In this document: piece by piece, positions 49,493 to 58,528 of the stretch
Layout of the letters: each line of letters opens with the position of its first letter
Numbering within the stretch: position 1 is the stretch's first letter
Assembly: GCA_016712345.1 (NCBI GenBank)
Contig: JADJRH010000001.1
Coordinates: forward strand, 3,596,001 to 3,660,000
DNA length: 64,000 nucleotides
Direction of reading: 5' to 3'
Source of the DNA: Polyangiaceae bacterium
GTDB taxonomy: Bacteria; Myxococcota_A; Polyangia; Polyangiales; Polyangiaceae
Translations under genes and position numbers: made by a program
The notes under the pieces: model-generated
The model's database searches: none
Told to the model about the DNA's origin: nothing
The model's input: only the letters and a program-made list of their open reading frames with translations

Positions 49493-51327
49493 ATGCCGCG
49501 CGACGCCTCCATACCGATTGTCCTGTGGATCTCCACGGCGACATTGGTCCATGCAATGGGCGGGGGCGGCGCTGTTGAAGCGGCTCGGTTTATTTCAGAT
49601 CGCGCAAGCGTCCGAGCGATGGTGAGTGAAATTCGTCACGATCTTTCGGGTGACGGAACAATTGAAGTGATCACCGACGGCACGGTTCTCACGCCGCGGT
49701 CTGAACCCAATCCGGCTGAAAACCCCACCGCAAAACCCATCGATGCTCCCAAAGAGCCGCCGAAGCCGGATGAGAAAAAACCACCGAAGGTGAAGCCGCC
49801 GCCGAAACCGGTGGTGTTGAAGCCGCCGAAGGTGAAGCCGCCGGAGCCTGCAAAAACGGCGAAGCCGCCGGAGCCGCCGAAGGCGAAAAAACCTCCGCCG
49901 CCGCCGCTCAAGCCTCTCGCGGACCCTCCGAAAAAACTCGACGAGAAAAAGCCGCCGCCGGTCGCGAAAAAGACGACGCACCCAAAGCGCCGCCGCCGCC
50001 GCCGCCTCCCCCTCCGGATCGACGCGTTGCCGTTGTGCAGGACGTTGCGAAAGATCAGCCCGACAATCCCAACGCCAAAAACGTCGCGAACGAAGCCAAC
50101 ACAACGAAGGAAGAAACAATCGCGCGTGTGCGCGCCTTCGATGGAACCGCCACTGCAAAAACAGACGGCGGTCGCGCGGGCGTGGCCGACGAAAAAGGCA
50201 CCGACGACGAAAACAAGTCGGGCCATGCGGAAGACAAAGCGGGCAATAAAGATCACGCGCCGGGTGAGAGCAAAGCGTCGGCGGTGGCGTCGGTGCACTC
50301 CAATCCGGCGCCGCCTGCACCACCGTCACCGGCTTCGGGTTCCACCAAAGCAGGTGCATCGCTGAGCATCCCGGGCAACACGGGCGGCGGTGGCAAAACG
50401 GTTTCGCTCACGCCGCCCACGAATGACACGCCGGTTGCGGCGTCACCGGGCGGTGCCGGTCCCGCGTCGCCCGATGTCAAAGCCGGCGCCACCGGATCGT
50501 GGTCGCTCGATCCTGCAAATCCGGGCGGCGATGGAACGAGCAAAGTGGCGGGCCCAAAACGAGAGGCTGTGATCGTTCCGCGCACGCCGGTGCAAACAAT
50601 TGGGTTTGGAGCGCCGGGCCTGCCGGGTGGAATCAATATCAACCTGACAATGGCCGGGCTCGAAACGGCCGTTGGTCAAGACAAACTCAAACAAGAGCGG
50701 GCCGCAGACGGTGAAGCGCGTCGAGCAAAACATCGCGGCGCAAACGGTGGCAAAGAGCCTCTCGATTGGCGCGCGGCGGTTGAAAATTATCAACCCGGCG
50801 TGAAGGTCGGAAACCAAACGTCGCTGAACGCAGCCAAGAGCGCGTTCGCGACGTACCTCAACACGATGCACAACCGCATCCATCCGATCTTTGCAGAAGA
50901 GTTTTTGCAGTCGCTCTCAAAGCTGCCGCCGGGTCACAAGCTCAACGAAAATCTCGTCACGTTTATCGAAATCGTTCTGAGCAAAGACGACGGTAAAATT
51001 GTTCGTGCGGGCGTCACGAAAGCGAGCGGCTCAACCGCATTTGATCTCGTTTCGGTGAGTTCGGCGCGCCGAGCCGGTCCGTTTGGGAAACCACCCGACT
51101 CCATTGTTTCGCACGACGGTCATGTGTACATCCACTGGGAGTTTCATCGCGACCCGTTCGACGCCTGTTCGTCCCGAAATGCGCGCCCGTATTTGTTGAA
51201 GGCGCCTGAGGAGAAAAAAGACGCGGCGACCGACGCGCAGCCCAAACCTGTGGAACCGCCGAAGCCTGTTGAAGAACGCAAGGACGCTCCCGCCGATGAA
51301 GGACCGTCGGCGAAACCGCGACAATGA
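49493..51327 (+). CDS. TonB-like energy transducer, split by a frameshift
   Basis: The N-terminal part begins at ATG 49493 (MPRDASIPIVLWISTATLVH), with one transmembrane segment and a Pro/Lys-rich spacer, as in TonB-family proteins. At an A5 run (49967-49971) homology leaves this frame: the first continues into an Arg-rich tail, the other reads DDAPKAPPPPPPPPPDRRVA and on through a Ser/Pro/Gly-rich linker to a folded C-terminal domain (ATYLNTMHNRIHPIFAEEFL, HVYIHWEFHRDP). Joined, the protein is about 611 aa. The family couples the inner-membrane proton gradient to the outer membrane. The run AAAAAG resembles a -1 slippage site. Confidence 0.72.
49967..49971. other. A5 run at TonB-like frameshift
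   Basis: Zero frame reads GCG AAA AAG ACG; a -1 shift reads on as GAC GAC GCA CCC, exactly the frame of the C-terminal domain. An extra A would do the same. Confidence 0.6.
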
Positions 51328-51342
51328 CATCCTCCTGATGCC

Positions 51343-52485
51343 GTGAGCGACGCCGAACAAACCCCGATTTCGAGTGAGGCACACGCGGACGAGCGCGACG
51401 AGGCCGAACGCACGCCGAGTGACCGTGCACCTGCGGGCGGTGCGTCTGTCGTTGCCGAGCAGCAGCCCGCGGGCGACTCGCTCCGCTTCTTGTGGTGGCT
51501 GTCGCTGCTCGGCGTGGCCGCGCTGGTGCTGGGCAGGTTTATCGGGCCGGCGCTCCCCGGTTCGGGCGTTGGAATGACGAAAGTGGTGGCCACTTTCGAC
51601 GTGGCGGGCGGCACGCTGTCACTGCTGTTTGCCGCGAGCACAATCGTTGCCGCGGGCGGCACGCTTTTTCAAACGGTACACACCAATCTTCCATTTTGGA
51701 TCCGCATTGTCGGCATGGCGGTTTCCACTTTTTGTGCGCTCGTTGTTGTTGGAAGCGCCATGACAAACGATCGCGCTCCCGAAACGCCCGCGCTGATGGC
51801 GGCGTGTGGAGCGGGTGCGTTTGCGGTTCTCTGTGCGGTTGCGTCATTTCGATCACGCGTTGCGCGACTCACATCCATCGTGATCGGATTCGTCGGCCTG
51901 CGCGCTTTGTTTCGCGGATTGCCCGGCCTCTTGCTCGTGCACGGTGAAAAATGGATTTCGGCCGACACCCTTCGCACGCAGGCGCGCGTTGGGTCGACCA
52001 TTGCGCAGCTTCTTGTGGGAGGCGCTTTGGCTTTGGCAATTGTGTACACAAGTCGAGCGCCCAAAGCCGAGGCACACGGTGAGCCGAACGAAAGGCCTTC
52101 GTTTTGGAGTCCGGTCACCGTGTTTGCTCTCGTGCTTGCGGTGGTTGCCGCGCGACAAGCCCAACTCGGAAGCGCTCCAGACGCCGCAGCACTGAACGTG
52201 TTTTTAAAACGAGCCGCCGATCGATTTTTGGTGCAGCCCGAACCGTACCTGCGCGTTCAGATTCGTATGTTTTTGGGCTTTCTCACGCCGCTCGTGGCTG
52301 TGGGCCTGCTCACGGTTCGGCGGCTCAAAACCCTGACTGCCGCCATGTGTTTGGCGATCGTTGCGGTGGATGTGACCGACTCTCCGATCGGCTCGCTCAC
52401 ACTCGTGGTGGCCGCCTTGTCGGTGACGCTTGTCGCTCGGAGCGGACACTTCTTGTGGTCGGTCTTGGTGAAGCCGGCGCGTTGA
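51343..52485 (+). CDS. Multi-pass membrane protein of unknown function
   Basis: 380 aa from a GTG 15 bases after the TonB-like stop. A soluble, acidic N-terminus (~45 residues) precedes about eight to nine hydrophobic segments (for example WWLSLLGVAALVLGRFIG, IVGMAVSTFCALVVVGSAM, VTVFALVLAVVAARQA). No transporter signature is recognised. Its closeness to the TonB-like gene suggests one operon; it could be a partner protein, but nothing in the sequence shows it. Confidence 0.65.
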   Translation: MSDAEQTPISSEAHADERDEAERTPSDRAPAGGASVVAEQQPAGDSLRFLWWLSLLGVAALVLGRFIGPALPGSGVGMTKVVATFDVAGGTLSLLFAASTIVAAGGTLFQTVHTNLPFWIRIVGMAVSTFCALVVVGSAMTNDRAPETPALMAACGAGAFAVLCAVASFRSRVARLTSIVIGFVGLRALFRGLPGLLLVHGEKWISADTLRTQARVGSTIAQLLVGGALALAIVYTSRAPKAEAHGEPNERPSFWSPVTVFALVLAVVAARQAQLGSAPDAAALNVFLKRAADRFLVQPEPYLRVQIRMFLGFLTPLVAVGLLTVRRLKTLTAAMCLAIVAVDVTDSPIGSLTLVVAALSVTLVARSGHFLWSVLVKPAR

Positions 52486-52818
52486 ACACAATTTCAATGG
52501 CTGACCGCAAGCGAACCGTCTCTTGATTTTCGCGAAGGATGTTCGTGCGAAGGCTCGCTTCGCGCTGGATCCCGCGATGTTGCGAAGTCCTTTCGCTCTT
52601 CGACGCGTCACGACGCTCGCCGCGTTGAGAAAGTCGGCTGCGTCTTATTGACGCAGGCAAGCCCATTCACTAAGCCACTCCGTGCTGCGCGACATATCGC
52701 GCAAAAAGCCGAATTGAGCGGCGCCGGAGCCTCACTCCCAAGACCAGTTGTCCACTAACGAGGAGCGCCCGCCGCGTAACGCCGAGCCCAAGATTGCTCG
52801 GCACGGAGGAACTGAACG
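52486..52818. other. Intergenic region upstream of the cytochrome oxidase locus
   Basis: 333 bases without a convincing gene. It ends in GGAGG eleven bases before the ATG of the cupredoxin-like lipoprotein. A small GCGTC/GACGC hairpin lies near 52640-52654. A promoter for the oxidase locus is expected here, but no clear -35/-10 or -24/-12 pair could be fixed by reading. Confidence 0.45.
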
Positions 52819-53688
52819 ATGCATCGTCAACTCGCTACCCTCGCTACCATTGCTCTCACCGCCGTTGTTGCGGCTGGTTGCGGCGAGGACAAGCCGTCCG
52901 GGTCCGGCGCTTCCGGCAAACCTATGACGTCGGGCAAGCCCACGGCGGCCACCACCACGAGCGCCGCTGCAACGACGACATCGGCCGCGGCCGCCCCCGC
53001 GAAAGAGGGCGCATCCACAATCAAGGGTGTCGTTGCCTTCTCGGGCAAAGCCCCCGAGATGAAGGTGCCCGTCAAGCGCAAAGACGCCGACGTCTGCAAG
53101 GCCACCGAGGTGAAATACAACGCCGTGCTCGTGAAAGACGGCAAACTCAAGGACGTGCTCGTCCGCATCTCGGCAGGCGGCATTGCCGGTAACTGGAAGG
53201 CCCCTGAAAAGCACGCCGAAATCGACCAAAAAGAGTGCATGTATGCTCCCCGCATGCAGGGCGTGGTTGCCGGTCAGCAGATCGACATCAAAAACGGCGA
53301 CCAAACGCTCCACAACGTGCACGCGTACAAGGGTGCTGAGTCGCTCTTCAACCAAGCGCAACCCAAGGGCGCTGCCGCAATCTCCAAAGAGGCGCCGGAA
53401 GAGGCTTCGATCATGAAGTTCTCCTGCGACGTTCACCCCTGGATGCGCGGCTTCGTTGTCGTGACCGATCATCCCTTCTTTGCCGTTTCGGGTGAAGACG
53501 GCTCGTTCAAGATCGAAAAAGTGCCCGCCGGTAAGTACACGGTTGAGGCGTGGCACACCAACTACGGCATGCTGAAGAAGGAAGCCGTTGAGGTCAAAGA
53601 CACAGGCGAAGTCACGGTGGACTTTGAGTACAAAGGCACCGAGAGCGAGCCTGATTGGAACAAGGACGAACTCAAGGGCCTTTGGTGA
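52819..53688 (+). CDS. Cupredoxin-like lipoprotein
   Basis: 289 aa; ATG 52819 with upstream GGAGG. Lipobox VVAAGC (Cys21) and an Ala/Thr/Ser-rich linker. Possible type 1 copper ligands are His165 (TLHNVH), Cys203, His206 and Met209 (CDVHPWM), in the order expected for cupredoxins. The C-terminus is a carboxypeptidase-regulatory-like beta domain (GEDGSFKIEKVPAGKYTVEAW). Anchored in the periplasm, it may donate electrons to the oxidase or handle copper for CuA. Located just upstream of the heme A and oxidase genes. Confidence 0.75.
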   Translation: MHRQLATLATIALTAVVAAGCGEDKPSGSGASGKPMTSGKPTAATTTSAAATTTSAAAAPAKEGASTIKGVVAFSGKAPEMKVPVKRKDADVCKATEVKYNAVLVKDGKLKDVLVRISAGGIAGNWKAPEKHAEIDQKECMYAPRMQGVVAGQQIDIKNGDQTLHNVHAYKGAESLFNQAQPKGAAAISKEAPEEASIMKFSCDVHPWMRGFVVVTDHPFFAVSGEDGSFKIEKVPAGKYTVEAWHTNYGMLKKEAVEVKDTGEVTVDFEYKGTESEPDWNKDELKGLW

Positions 53689-53974
53689 TCATCGCCCGCC
53701 TTACCGGCGGCATGATACACTAAGGGTATTCCACCCAACTCCCGCATAACCGCCGGCCAGACAGTCGGCTCCAGAACCGCGACAGCGCAATCGCGCTCCC
53801 CCACTCAACTCAACTCCGTAGACGTCGCCCCGCAGCGGCCCATAAACACTGCCGCGCCGTGATTGGGCCGCCGATGTTCAAGGTTACGCTTGGGCACCGG
53901 CGCCATGCACGTGACGACAACCCACAAATCCGCTAAGAGAGCGCGCCTTCGGGCGGCTTGCCCGCGTTCAAAAG
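53689..53974. other. Intergenic region before ctaA
   Basis: 286 bases. A short CCGCC/GGCGG hairpin lies near 53695-53711 and may help terminate the upstream transcript. No gene or clear promoter seen. Confidence 0.4.
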
Positions 53975-54943
53975 ATGTCCCGTTCCAAGTGGCTCCATCC
54001 TTTCGCGATCTTCACCGCCGCGTGCACCTTTGTGCTGCTGATCGTCGGCGGTTTGGTTCACGGCACGGGTTCCAGCCTCGCGTGCCCTGACTGGCCGCTT
54101 TGTCATGGGCAGTTTCTGCCCAAAATGGAGCACGGCGTTTTTTACGAACACTCGCATCGCCTCGTTGCCGGCGCCGTAGCAATACTCACGGCCGTCCTCG
54201 GCGTTTGGCTTTGGGTACACAAGGATCATCGGCATCTGCGCCCCTTTGCCCTGGCGGCTCCGATCATGGTTCTCGCGCAGGCAGTGTTGGGCGGGCTCAC
54301 CGTGATCTACAAGCTTCCAAAGCCGATCACGTTGAGCCACCTCGTTCTCTCCATGAGCTTCTTTTCGGTGCTCGTGATCATCGCGGTGCGTACACGTCCG
54401 TCCGCCCTCGCCTTTGAATCTGAGCAGGCATCGCGGGCCCGACCCGAGTTTGACATGCGTGTTTCGGTGGGCCTCGTGGCACTGGCGATCCTCGGCCAGA
54501 TCTTTCTGGGCGGCATGGTTCGCCACTCCATGGCCGGGCTCGCGTGCATCACCATTCCGCTTTGCGACGGCGCTTTTTGGCCTCCCGACAGTGAAAGCGC
54601 ATACGGTGAACGCCTTCACATGTTGCATCGCTACGGTGCAGTGATCGTGGGTCTTCTGGTCATTGCGCACGGCGTGCTCGTTTATCGCCGATCCGCCAAA
54701 GGTACACTTGTGCGCGCGCTCGCCGCCGTCGCTCCAGTGCTCGTTCTTGTGCAAATCACGTTGGGGATCTTGAGCGTCACCTCCTTGTTGCATCTCCACA
54801 CAGTGACCACCCACCTTGCCGTCGGCGCCCTTGTGCTTGCCACCCAGGTGACGATCTGGGCGATGATGCCCGGCTCGCGTTGGAGGCTTGCGTCCAAGCA
54901 ACCGGCCGAGCTTTCGTCACACCCCTCCCGGGTGGCCGCATGA
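53975..54943 (+). CDS. ctaA: Heme A synthase (COX15/CtaA)
   Basis: 322 aa with about eight transmembrane helices. Conserved family histidines are visible in EHSHRLVAG, LSHLVLSMSF, MLHRYGAVIVG and HTVTTHLAVGA. It converts heme O to heme A in the inner membrane using two heme sites. The bacterial-type cysteine pair in the first external loop is present (LACPDWPLCHG). ctaB overlaps its stop by four bases (ATGA), so heme A synthesis is one transcription unit with farnesylation. Confidence 0.93.
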   Translation: MSRSKWLHPFAIFTAACTFVLLIVGGLVHGTGSSLACPDWPLCHGQFLPKMEHGVFYEHSHRLVAGAVAILTAVLGVWLWVHKDHRHLRPFALAAPIMVLAQAVLGGLTVIYKLPKPITLSHLVLSMSFFSVLVIIAVRTRPSALAFESEQASRARPEFDMRVSVGLVALAILGQIFLGGMVRHSMAGLACITIPLCDGAFWPPDSESAYGERLHMLHRYGAVIVGLLVIAHGVLVYRRSAKGTLVRALAAVAPVLVLVQITLGILSVTSLLHLHTVTTHLAVGALVLATQVTIWAMMPGSRWRLASKQPAELSSHPSRVAA

Positions 54944-55806
54944 GCATGCTTCGCGACGTTGTCGCGCTCACCAAACCGCGCATCACGCTGCTCGTGATCA
55001 TCACGATGCTCGGCGGAATGGGCCTCGCTCATCGCGTGGAGCCCCTCGCGGATTTGTCGCTGTCAAAAGCTCTTTTCGCACTGCTCGGAACCGCGCTTGT
55101 TGTTTCGGGAGCGAGCGCTTTCAACATGTACCTGGAGCGCGACACCGACGCGCTCATGGTTCGCACGCGTCTCCGTCCGCTTCCCGCCGGGCGACTTCCA
55201 GCGCGCACAGCGCTCATCGTCGGTTCGGCTCTCGGGTTCGCTTCGGTGCCGCTCCTTCTCTGGCAGGTGAACCTCACAACGGGTCTCATCGCCGGCCTTG
55301 CTCTCGTTGCGTACTCATTTGTGTACACACCACTCAAGCGCCGCACCACGTGGGCTCTGCCTATCGGCGCTGTGCCGGGTGCGGTACCGCCGCTCCTCGG
55401 GTGGACCACGGTGACGGGTCGCATCGACATCGCCGGCCTCGTTTTGTTTGCGATTCTGTTCCTGTGGCAGCTCCCCCACTCGCTTGCGATCGCCACATTT
55501 CGAAGCGACGACTATCGCCGCGCCGGCACCAAAGTCATCCCGGTTGAACACGGTGATCGCGTCACACGTGTACACATTGTCATCGAGAGCATTTTGCTCG
55601 TCGGCGTCTCTGTGTTGCTCGTTCCGCTCGGCGTTGCAGGCGCGTTTTATCTCGTGTCGGCGCTGCTTCTCGGCGGCGTTTTCGTGGCGTTTGCAATCGC
55701 GGGCCTCCGTCAAGCCGCGGGCCATCGATGGGCGCGAGGGCTTTTTGCCGCGTCGATTGTGTACTTGGTTTTGTTAATGGCAGCCCTATCTGTCGGCGGC
55801 ATGTAA
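54940..55806 (+). CDS. ctaB: Protoheme IX farnesyltransferase
   Basis: 288 aa from ATG 54940, overlapping ctaA. UbiA-family helices with the first prenyl-diphosphate/metal motif NMYLERDTDALMVRT and LTKPRITLLV at the N-terminus. It makes heme O from protoheme for the oxidase. The second motif appears around FRSDDYRRAGTKVIP. Two GTGTACAC palindromes lie in the coding region (55321, 55568). Gene order ctaA-ctaB-DUF420-SCO is typical of oxidase assembly loci. Confidence 0.93.
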   Translation: MSMLRDVVALTKPRITLLVIITMLGGMGLAHRVEPLADLSLSKALFALLGTALVVSGASAFNMYLERDTDALMVRTRLRPLPAGRLPARTALIVGSALGFASVPLLLWQVNLTTGLIAGLALVAYSFVYTPLKRRTTWALPIGAVPGAVPPLLGWTTVTGRIDIAGLVLFAILFLWQLPHSLAIATFRSDDYRRAGTKVIPVEHGDRVTRVHIVIESILLVGVSVLLVPLGVAGAFYLVSALLLGGVFVAFAIAGLRQAAGHRWARGLFAASIVYLVLLMAALSVGGM

Positions 55807-55877
55807 AACCTCGCGAGCGCCCCGCCCGCGGCGCCTTTTGCAATCTCAATCACACGCCTCGCGGCGCTCTCGCTCCT

Positions 55878-56330
55878 ATGACTTCCGAACAAATTGGCAA
55901 CGCCCTTGCCCCGCTCAATGCGCTCTTAAACACCACGAGCACCGTGCTCTTGATTGCGGGCTTCATTGCTGTGAAGCGGAAAAACATCGCCGCACACCGC
56001 GCGAGCATGTTCGGCGCGTTCGTCACATCGTGCGTGTTTTTGGTGGGCTACCTCACGCGATTTGCGCTCACCGGCTCGCATAAGTTCCCGGACATCGGCG
56101 CCGTGCGCGTTGTGTACCTTGTGATCTTGTTCAGCCACATGGTGCTCGCCGTCGTCGCGTTGCCGCTCGTGTTGCGTACACTTTTCTTGGCCTACAAAAA
56201 ACGGTTCGAAGAGCACAGAAAAATCGCCAAAATCACCTACCCGATCTGGCTCTACGTATCGTTCACCGGCGTGCTTGTGTACCTCATGCTCTACCACCTC
56301 GCGCCCGCCATGATGCCGGCCCCGCATTGA
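55878..56330 (+). CDS. DUF420 membrane protein (CtaM-like oxidase assembly factor)
   Basis: 150 aa from ATG 55878; the longer frame is antisense-like and rejected. Four hydrophobic helices with conserved histidines (AHRASMFGAF, FSHMVLAVVALPL, EEHRKIAKITYPIWLYVS), as in DUF420 proteins, of which Bacillus CtaM/YozB is needed for cytochrome aa3 assembly. A GTG-rich spacer separates it from ctaB. The assignment to oxidase biogenesis also follows from location. Confidence 0.85.
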   Translation: MTSEQIGNALAPLNALLNTTSTVLLIAGFIAVKRKNIAAHRASMFGAFVTSCVFLVGYLTRFALTGSHKFPDIGAVRVVYLVILFSHMVLAVVALPLVLRTLFLAYKKRFEEHRKIAKITYPIWLYVSFTGVLVYLMLYHLAPAMMPAPH

Positions 56331-56403
56331 ACGCGTAGTCTCGCAAATGGCGCTGCTTTTTCGCATGCCAAACGATTGACCCGGCTCCCTCATTTCTCCT
56401 AAC

Positions 56404-57126
56404 GTGCCCATCGTGCAAAACGCCCCTGCGGTGAGAACACCTTCGCCGCTCGAAGCGCGCATTCAAGCGTTGGTGACCCGTCCCTTATTTTGGGTCGCGG
56501 TCATTGCCGCAATGCTTGTTTTTCCGCTGTTTCGCACATTCACGCGCCCGCTCCCCAAGCCTCCGAGCCTCCGGCTGCCCGTTGCCGCGTTTGAACTTAC
56601 AAATCAACGCGGCCAAAAATTCGGTTCGGCCGACCTCCGCGGCAAAGTGTACGTTGTCGATTTCATCTACACGAGCTGCGGAGGCCCGTGCCCGCGCATG
56701 ACCAAGACCATGGAACGCATCCAAAAGCGCACCAAAAACCTTGGAACGGCGTTTCAGCTGCTCACCATCACGGTGGATCCTGAAAACGATACCCCTGAAA
56801 AACTCGCTGAATACGCGCGCGGTTACCACGTGAACCCCACCCGGTGGAACTTTCTCACCGGCACCGAGGCCGACATTCAGCGAATTGTCGTCAAGGGCTT
56901 CAAGAGCGCCATGACAAAAGAAGAAGCGGCCATGGGACACAGCGAGCGCCTGCTCCTCGTCGACGGCGACGGAGCCATCCGCGGAATCTACGACAGCGAC
57001 ACCGATGACGGCGTCGCTTCCCTTATCCGCGATGCCGACGTTCTTTTAAATTTAAGGGACTGGGGAACGGGATCTCAGCCCGAAAGCCCCACCGTCCTGT
57101 TGACGCCACCGCCGGAAACCAGATAA
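56404..57126 (+). CDS. SCO1/SenC copper chaperone
   Basis: 240 aa from a GTG at 56404. One N-terminal membrane helix (LFWVAVIAAMLVFPLF) and a thioredoxin-like periplasmic domain with the copper-binding cysteines Cys92 and Cys96 (YTSCGGPCPRM) and His179 (MGHSERLLLVD). It delivers copper to the CuA site of Cox2. Slightly extended C-terminus, otherwise normal. It precedes the cox3-cox4-cox2-cox1 block by 38 bases. Confidence 0.92.
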   Translation: MPIVQNAPAVRTPSPLEARIQALVTRPLFWVAVIAAMLVFPLFRTFTRPLPKPPSLRLPVAAFELTNQRGQKFGSADLRGKVYVVDFIYTSCGGPCPRMTKTMERIQKRTKNLGTAFQLLTITVDPENDTPEKLAEYARGYHVNPTRWNFLTGTEADIQRIVVKGFKSAMTKEEAAMGHSERLLLVDGDGAIRGIYDSDTDDGVASLIRDADVLLNLRDWGTGSQPESPTVLLTPPPETR

Positions 57127-57164
57127 ACCCGCCCGATAGTCTGACGACCAGGAAAGACGACGGA

Positions 57165-57806
57165 ATGAGCGCCACCGCAGAGCATGCAGACCATCACGGT
57201 CCGATCGCTTGGCCGAAAGATCCGCAATACGGCCTCGCCACCCCAGGGAAGATCGCCATGTGGCTCTTCCTTTGTTCCGACGCGTTTTCGTTTGCCGGCC
57301 TTCTTTTGGCCTACGGCATTCTTCGCGGCGGCTCAAAACATTGGCCGCCGGATCCTTCGCTGAAAGAGCCCATTTTGGGCATCAACTTCACCGCGGCCCT
57401 CACGTTCCTTCTCATCTGCTCCAGCGTCACCATGGTGCTCGCGCACGCCGCCGCGGTTGAAGGCAATCGCAAAAAGACGGCGCAGTTTCTCGCGCTCACC
57501 ATCCTCGGCGGCATCCTCTTCCTGTGCGGCCAATATCAAGAATATTGGGGCATTGTCGGCCACGGCCTACTGCACGAAGGTCTGCACTTCGGCGCGTCGC
57601 ACTACGCAAACACGTTTTACGTCACCACCAGCTTTCACGGCATGCACGTCTTCAGCGGCGTCCTTTACCTAACCGTGATTTTGGTGCGCACGTTGATGGG
57701 CAAATACGATCACGGCAAACACGATCACATCGAGATCGTGGGCCTCTTCTGGCACTTTGTCGATCTCGTGTGGATCTTGGTTTTCACCTTTATTTACCTC
57801 CTCTGA
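57165..57806 (+). CDS. Cytochrome c oxidase subunit III, first copy
   Basis: 213 aa with five hydrophobic helices, as in shorter bacterial subunit III proteins. Conserved features include WLFLCSDAFSFAGLL, the HG.H.GLHF region (HGLLHEGLHFG) and FHGMHVFSGVLYL, then WHFVDLVWI. It supports proton uptake and turnover stability of the aa3 oxidase. First of two subunit III genes in the locus, ten bases ahead of cox4. Confidence 0.88.
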   Translation: MSATAEHADHHGPIAWPKDPQYGLATPGKIAMWLFLCSDAFSFAGLLLAYGILRGGSKHWPPDPSLKEPILGINFTAALTFLLICSSVTMVLAHAAAVEGNRKKTAQFLALTILGGILFLCGQYQEYWGIVGHGLLHEGLHFGASHYANTFYVTTSFHGMHVFSGVLYLTVILVRTLMGKYDHGKHDHIEIVGLFWHFVDLVWILVFTFIYLL

Positions 57807-57815
57807 GGCGGCGAA

Positions 57816-58283
57816 ATGGCGCAGGATAAGAAGGGCAAATCAAAAGCCCAGAAAAAGAGCGACGACGCCGAGGAGAAAAAAACCTCGGCAGCTTCTGAAG
57901 AGGCGGAAGAACATGCCGCCGCCAAAGAAGCCCACGATGATCATGCCGATCATGCCCACGCCGCCAAGGCGCACGGTGATGATCACGGCGATCACGAGCA
58001 CAAGCCCAATCGCAAAGAATATTGGGTGATCTTCGGCCTGTTGTTGCTGCTCACCGTGCTTGAAGTGGGCATTGCGCAACCGAGCCTTGGCATCTCCAAA
58101 ACGCTCATGCGCTTGGGCCTTGTCAGCATGGCGCTCGCCAAGGCCGTGCTCGTTGCGCTGTTTTACATGCACCTCAAACACGAAACGCGCGTCTTGCGCC
58201 TCACCGTGTTTATCCCCCTTGCCACGCCGGCTTTGTACGCAGTCATCCTCATTTCCGAGGCTGCGTGGAGGCTTGTTCGATGA
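57816..58283 (+). CDS. Cytochrome c oxidase subunit IV-like, His-rich N-terminus
   Basis: 155 aa. A highly charged N-terminus carries about 16 histidines (AHDDHADHAHAAKAHGDDHG, HGDHEHKPN), then three membrane helices typical of CtaF/Cox4 (YWVIFGLLLLLTVLEVGIA, AKAVLVALFYMHLKHE). The His/Asp stretch may bind copper or zinc, which is inference. Its stop overlaps the next ATG (ATGA), so it is coupled to the small CxxC protein. Confidence 0.85.
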   Translation: MAQDKKGKSKAQKKSDDAEEKKTSAASEEAEEHAAAKEAHDDHADHAHAAKAHGDDHGDHEHKPNRKEYWVIFGLLLLLTVLEVGIAQPSLGISKTLMRLGLVSMALAKAVLVALFYMHLKHETRVLRLTVFIPLATPALYAVILISEAAWRLVR

Positions 58284-58528
58284 TGGGCCCGCAACGCGCA
58301 TTGAGTACCGCCGCTGCGATCACGGCATTCGCTTGGGGCCTTTTCGTCCCCGCGCTCGCGCAGGCCTGCCCGGTTTGTGCACAGGGTGAATCCGGTGGAA
58401 CCGGCCGCAAAATCGCGCTCGGCCTATTCATCTTCCTGCCCTTTGTCGTGGTCGGCACAATCCTTTTTATTTTGCGCGGAGCCCTTCGCCGCGAGCAAAA
58501 GATGTTCGTAACACGGAGTGAAGTGTGA
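58280..58528 (+). CDS. Small single-helix periplasmic protein with CPVC motif
   Basis: 82 aa. N-terminal signal ending ALAQA, then CPVCAQGESGG, one membrane helix (IALGLFIFLPFVVVGTILFI) and a short basic tail. The CPVC pair resembles thiol/metal sites of copper or redox chaperones. It overlaps cox4 upstream and the GTG of cox2 downstream, so it is made with CuA-bearing Cox2; a role in CuA assembly is plausible. I do not recognise the family. Confidence 0.7.
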   Translation: MMGPQRALSTAAAITAFAWGLFVPALAQACPVCAQGESGGTGRKIALGLFIFLPFVVVGTILFILRGALRREQKMFVTRSEV

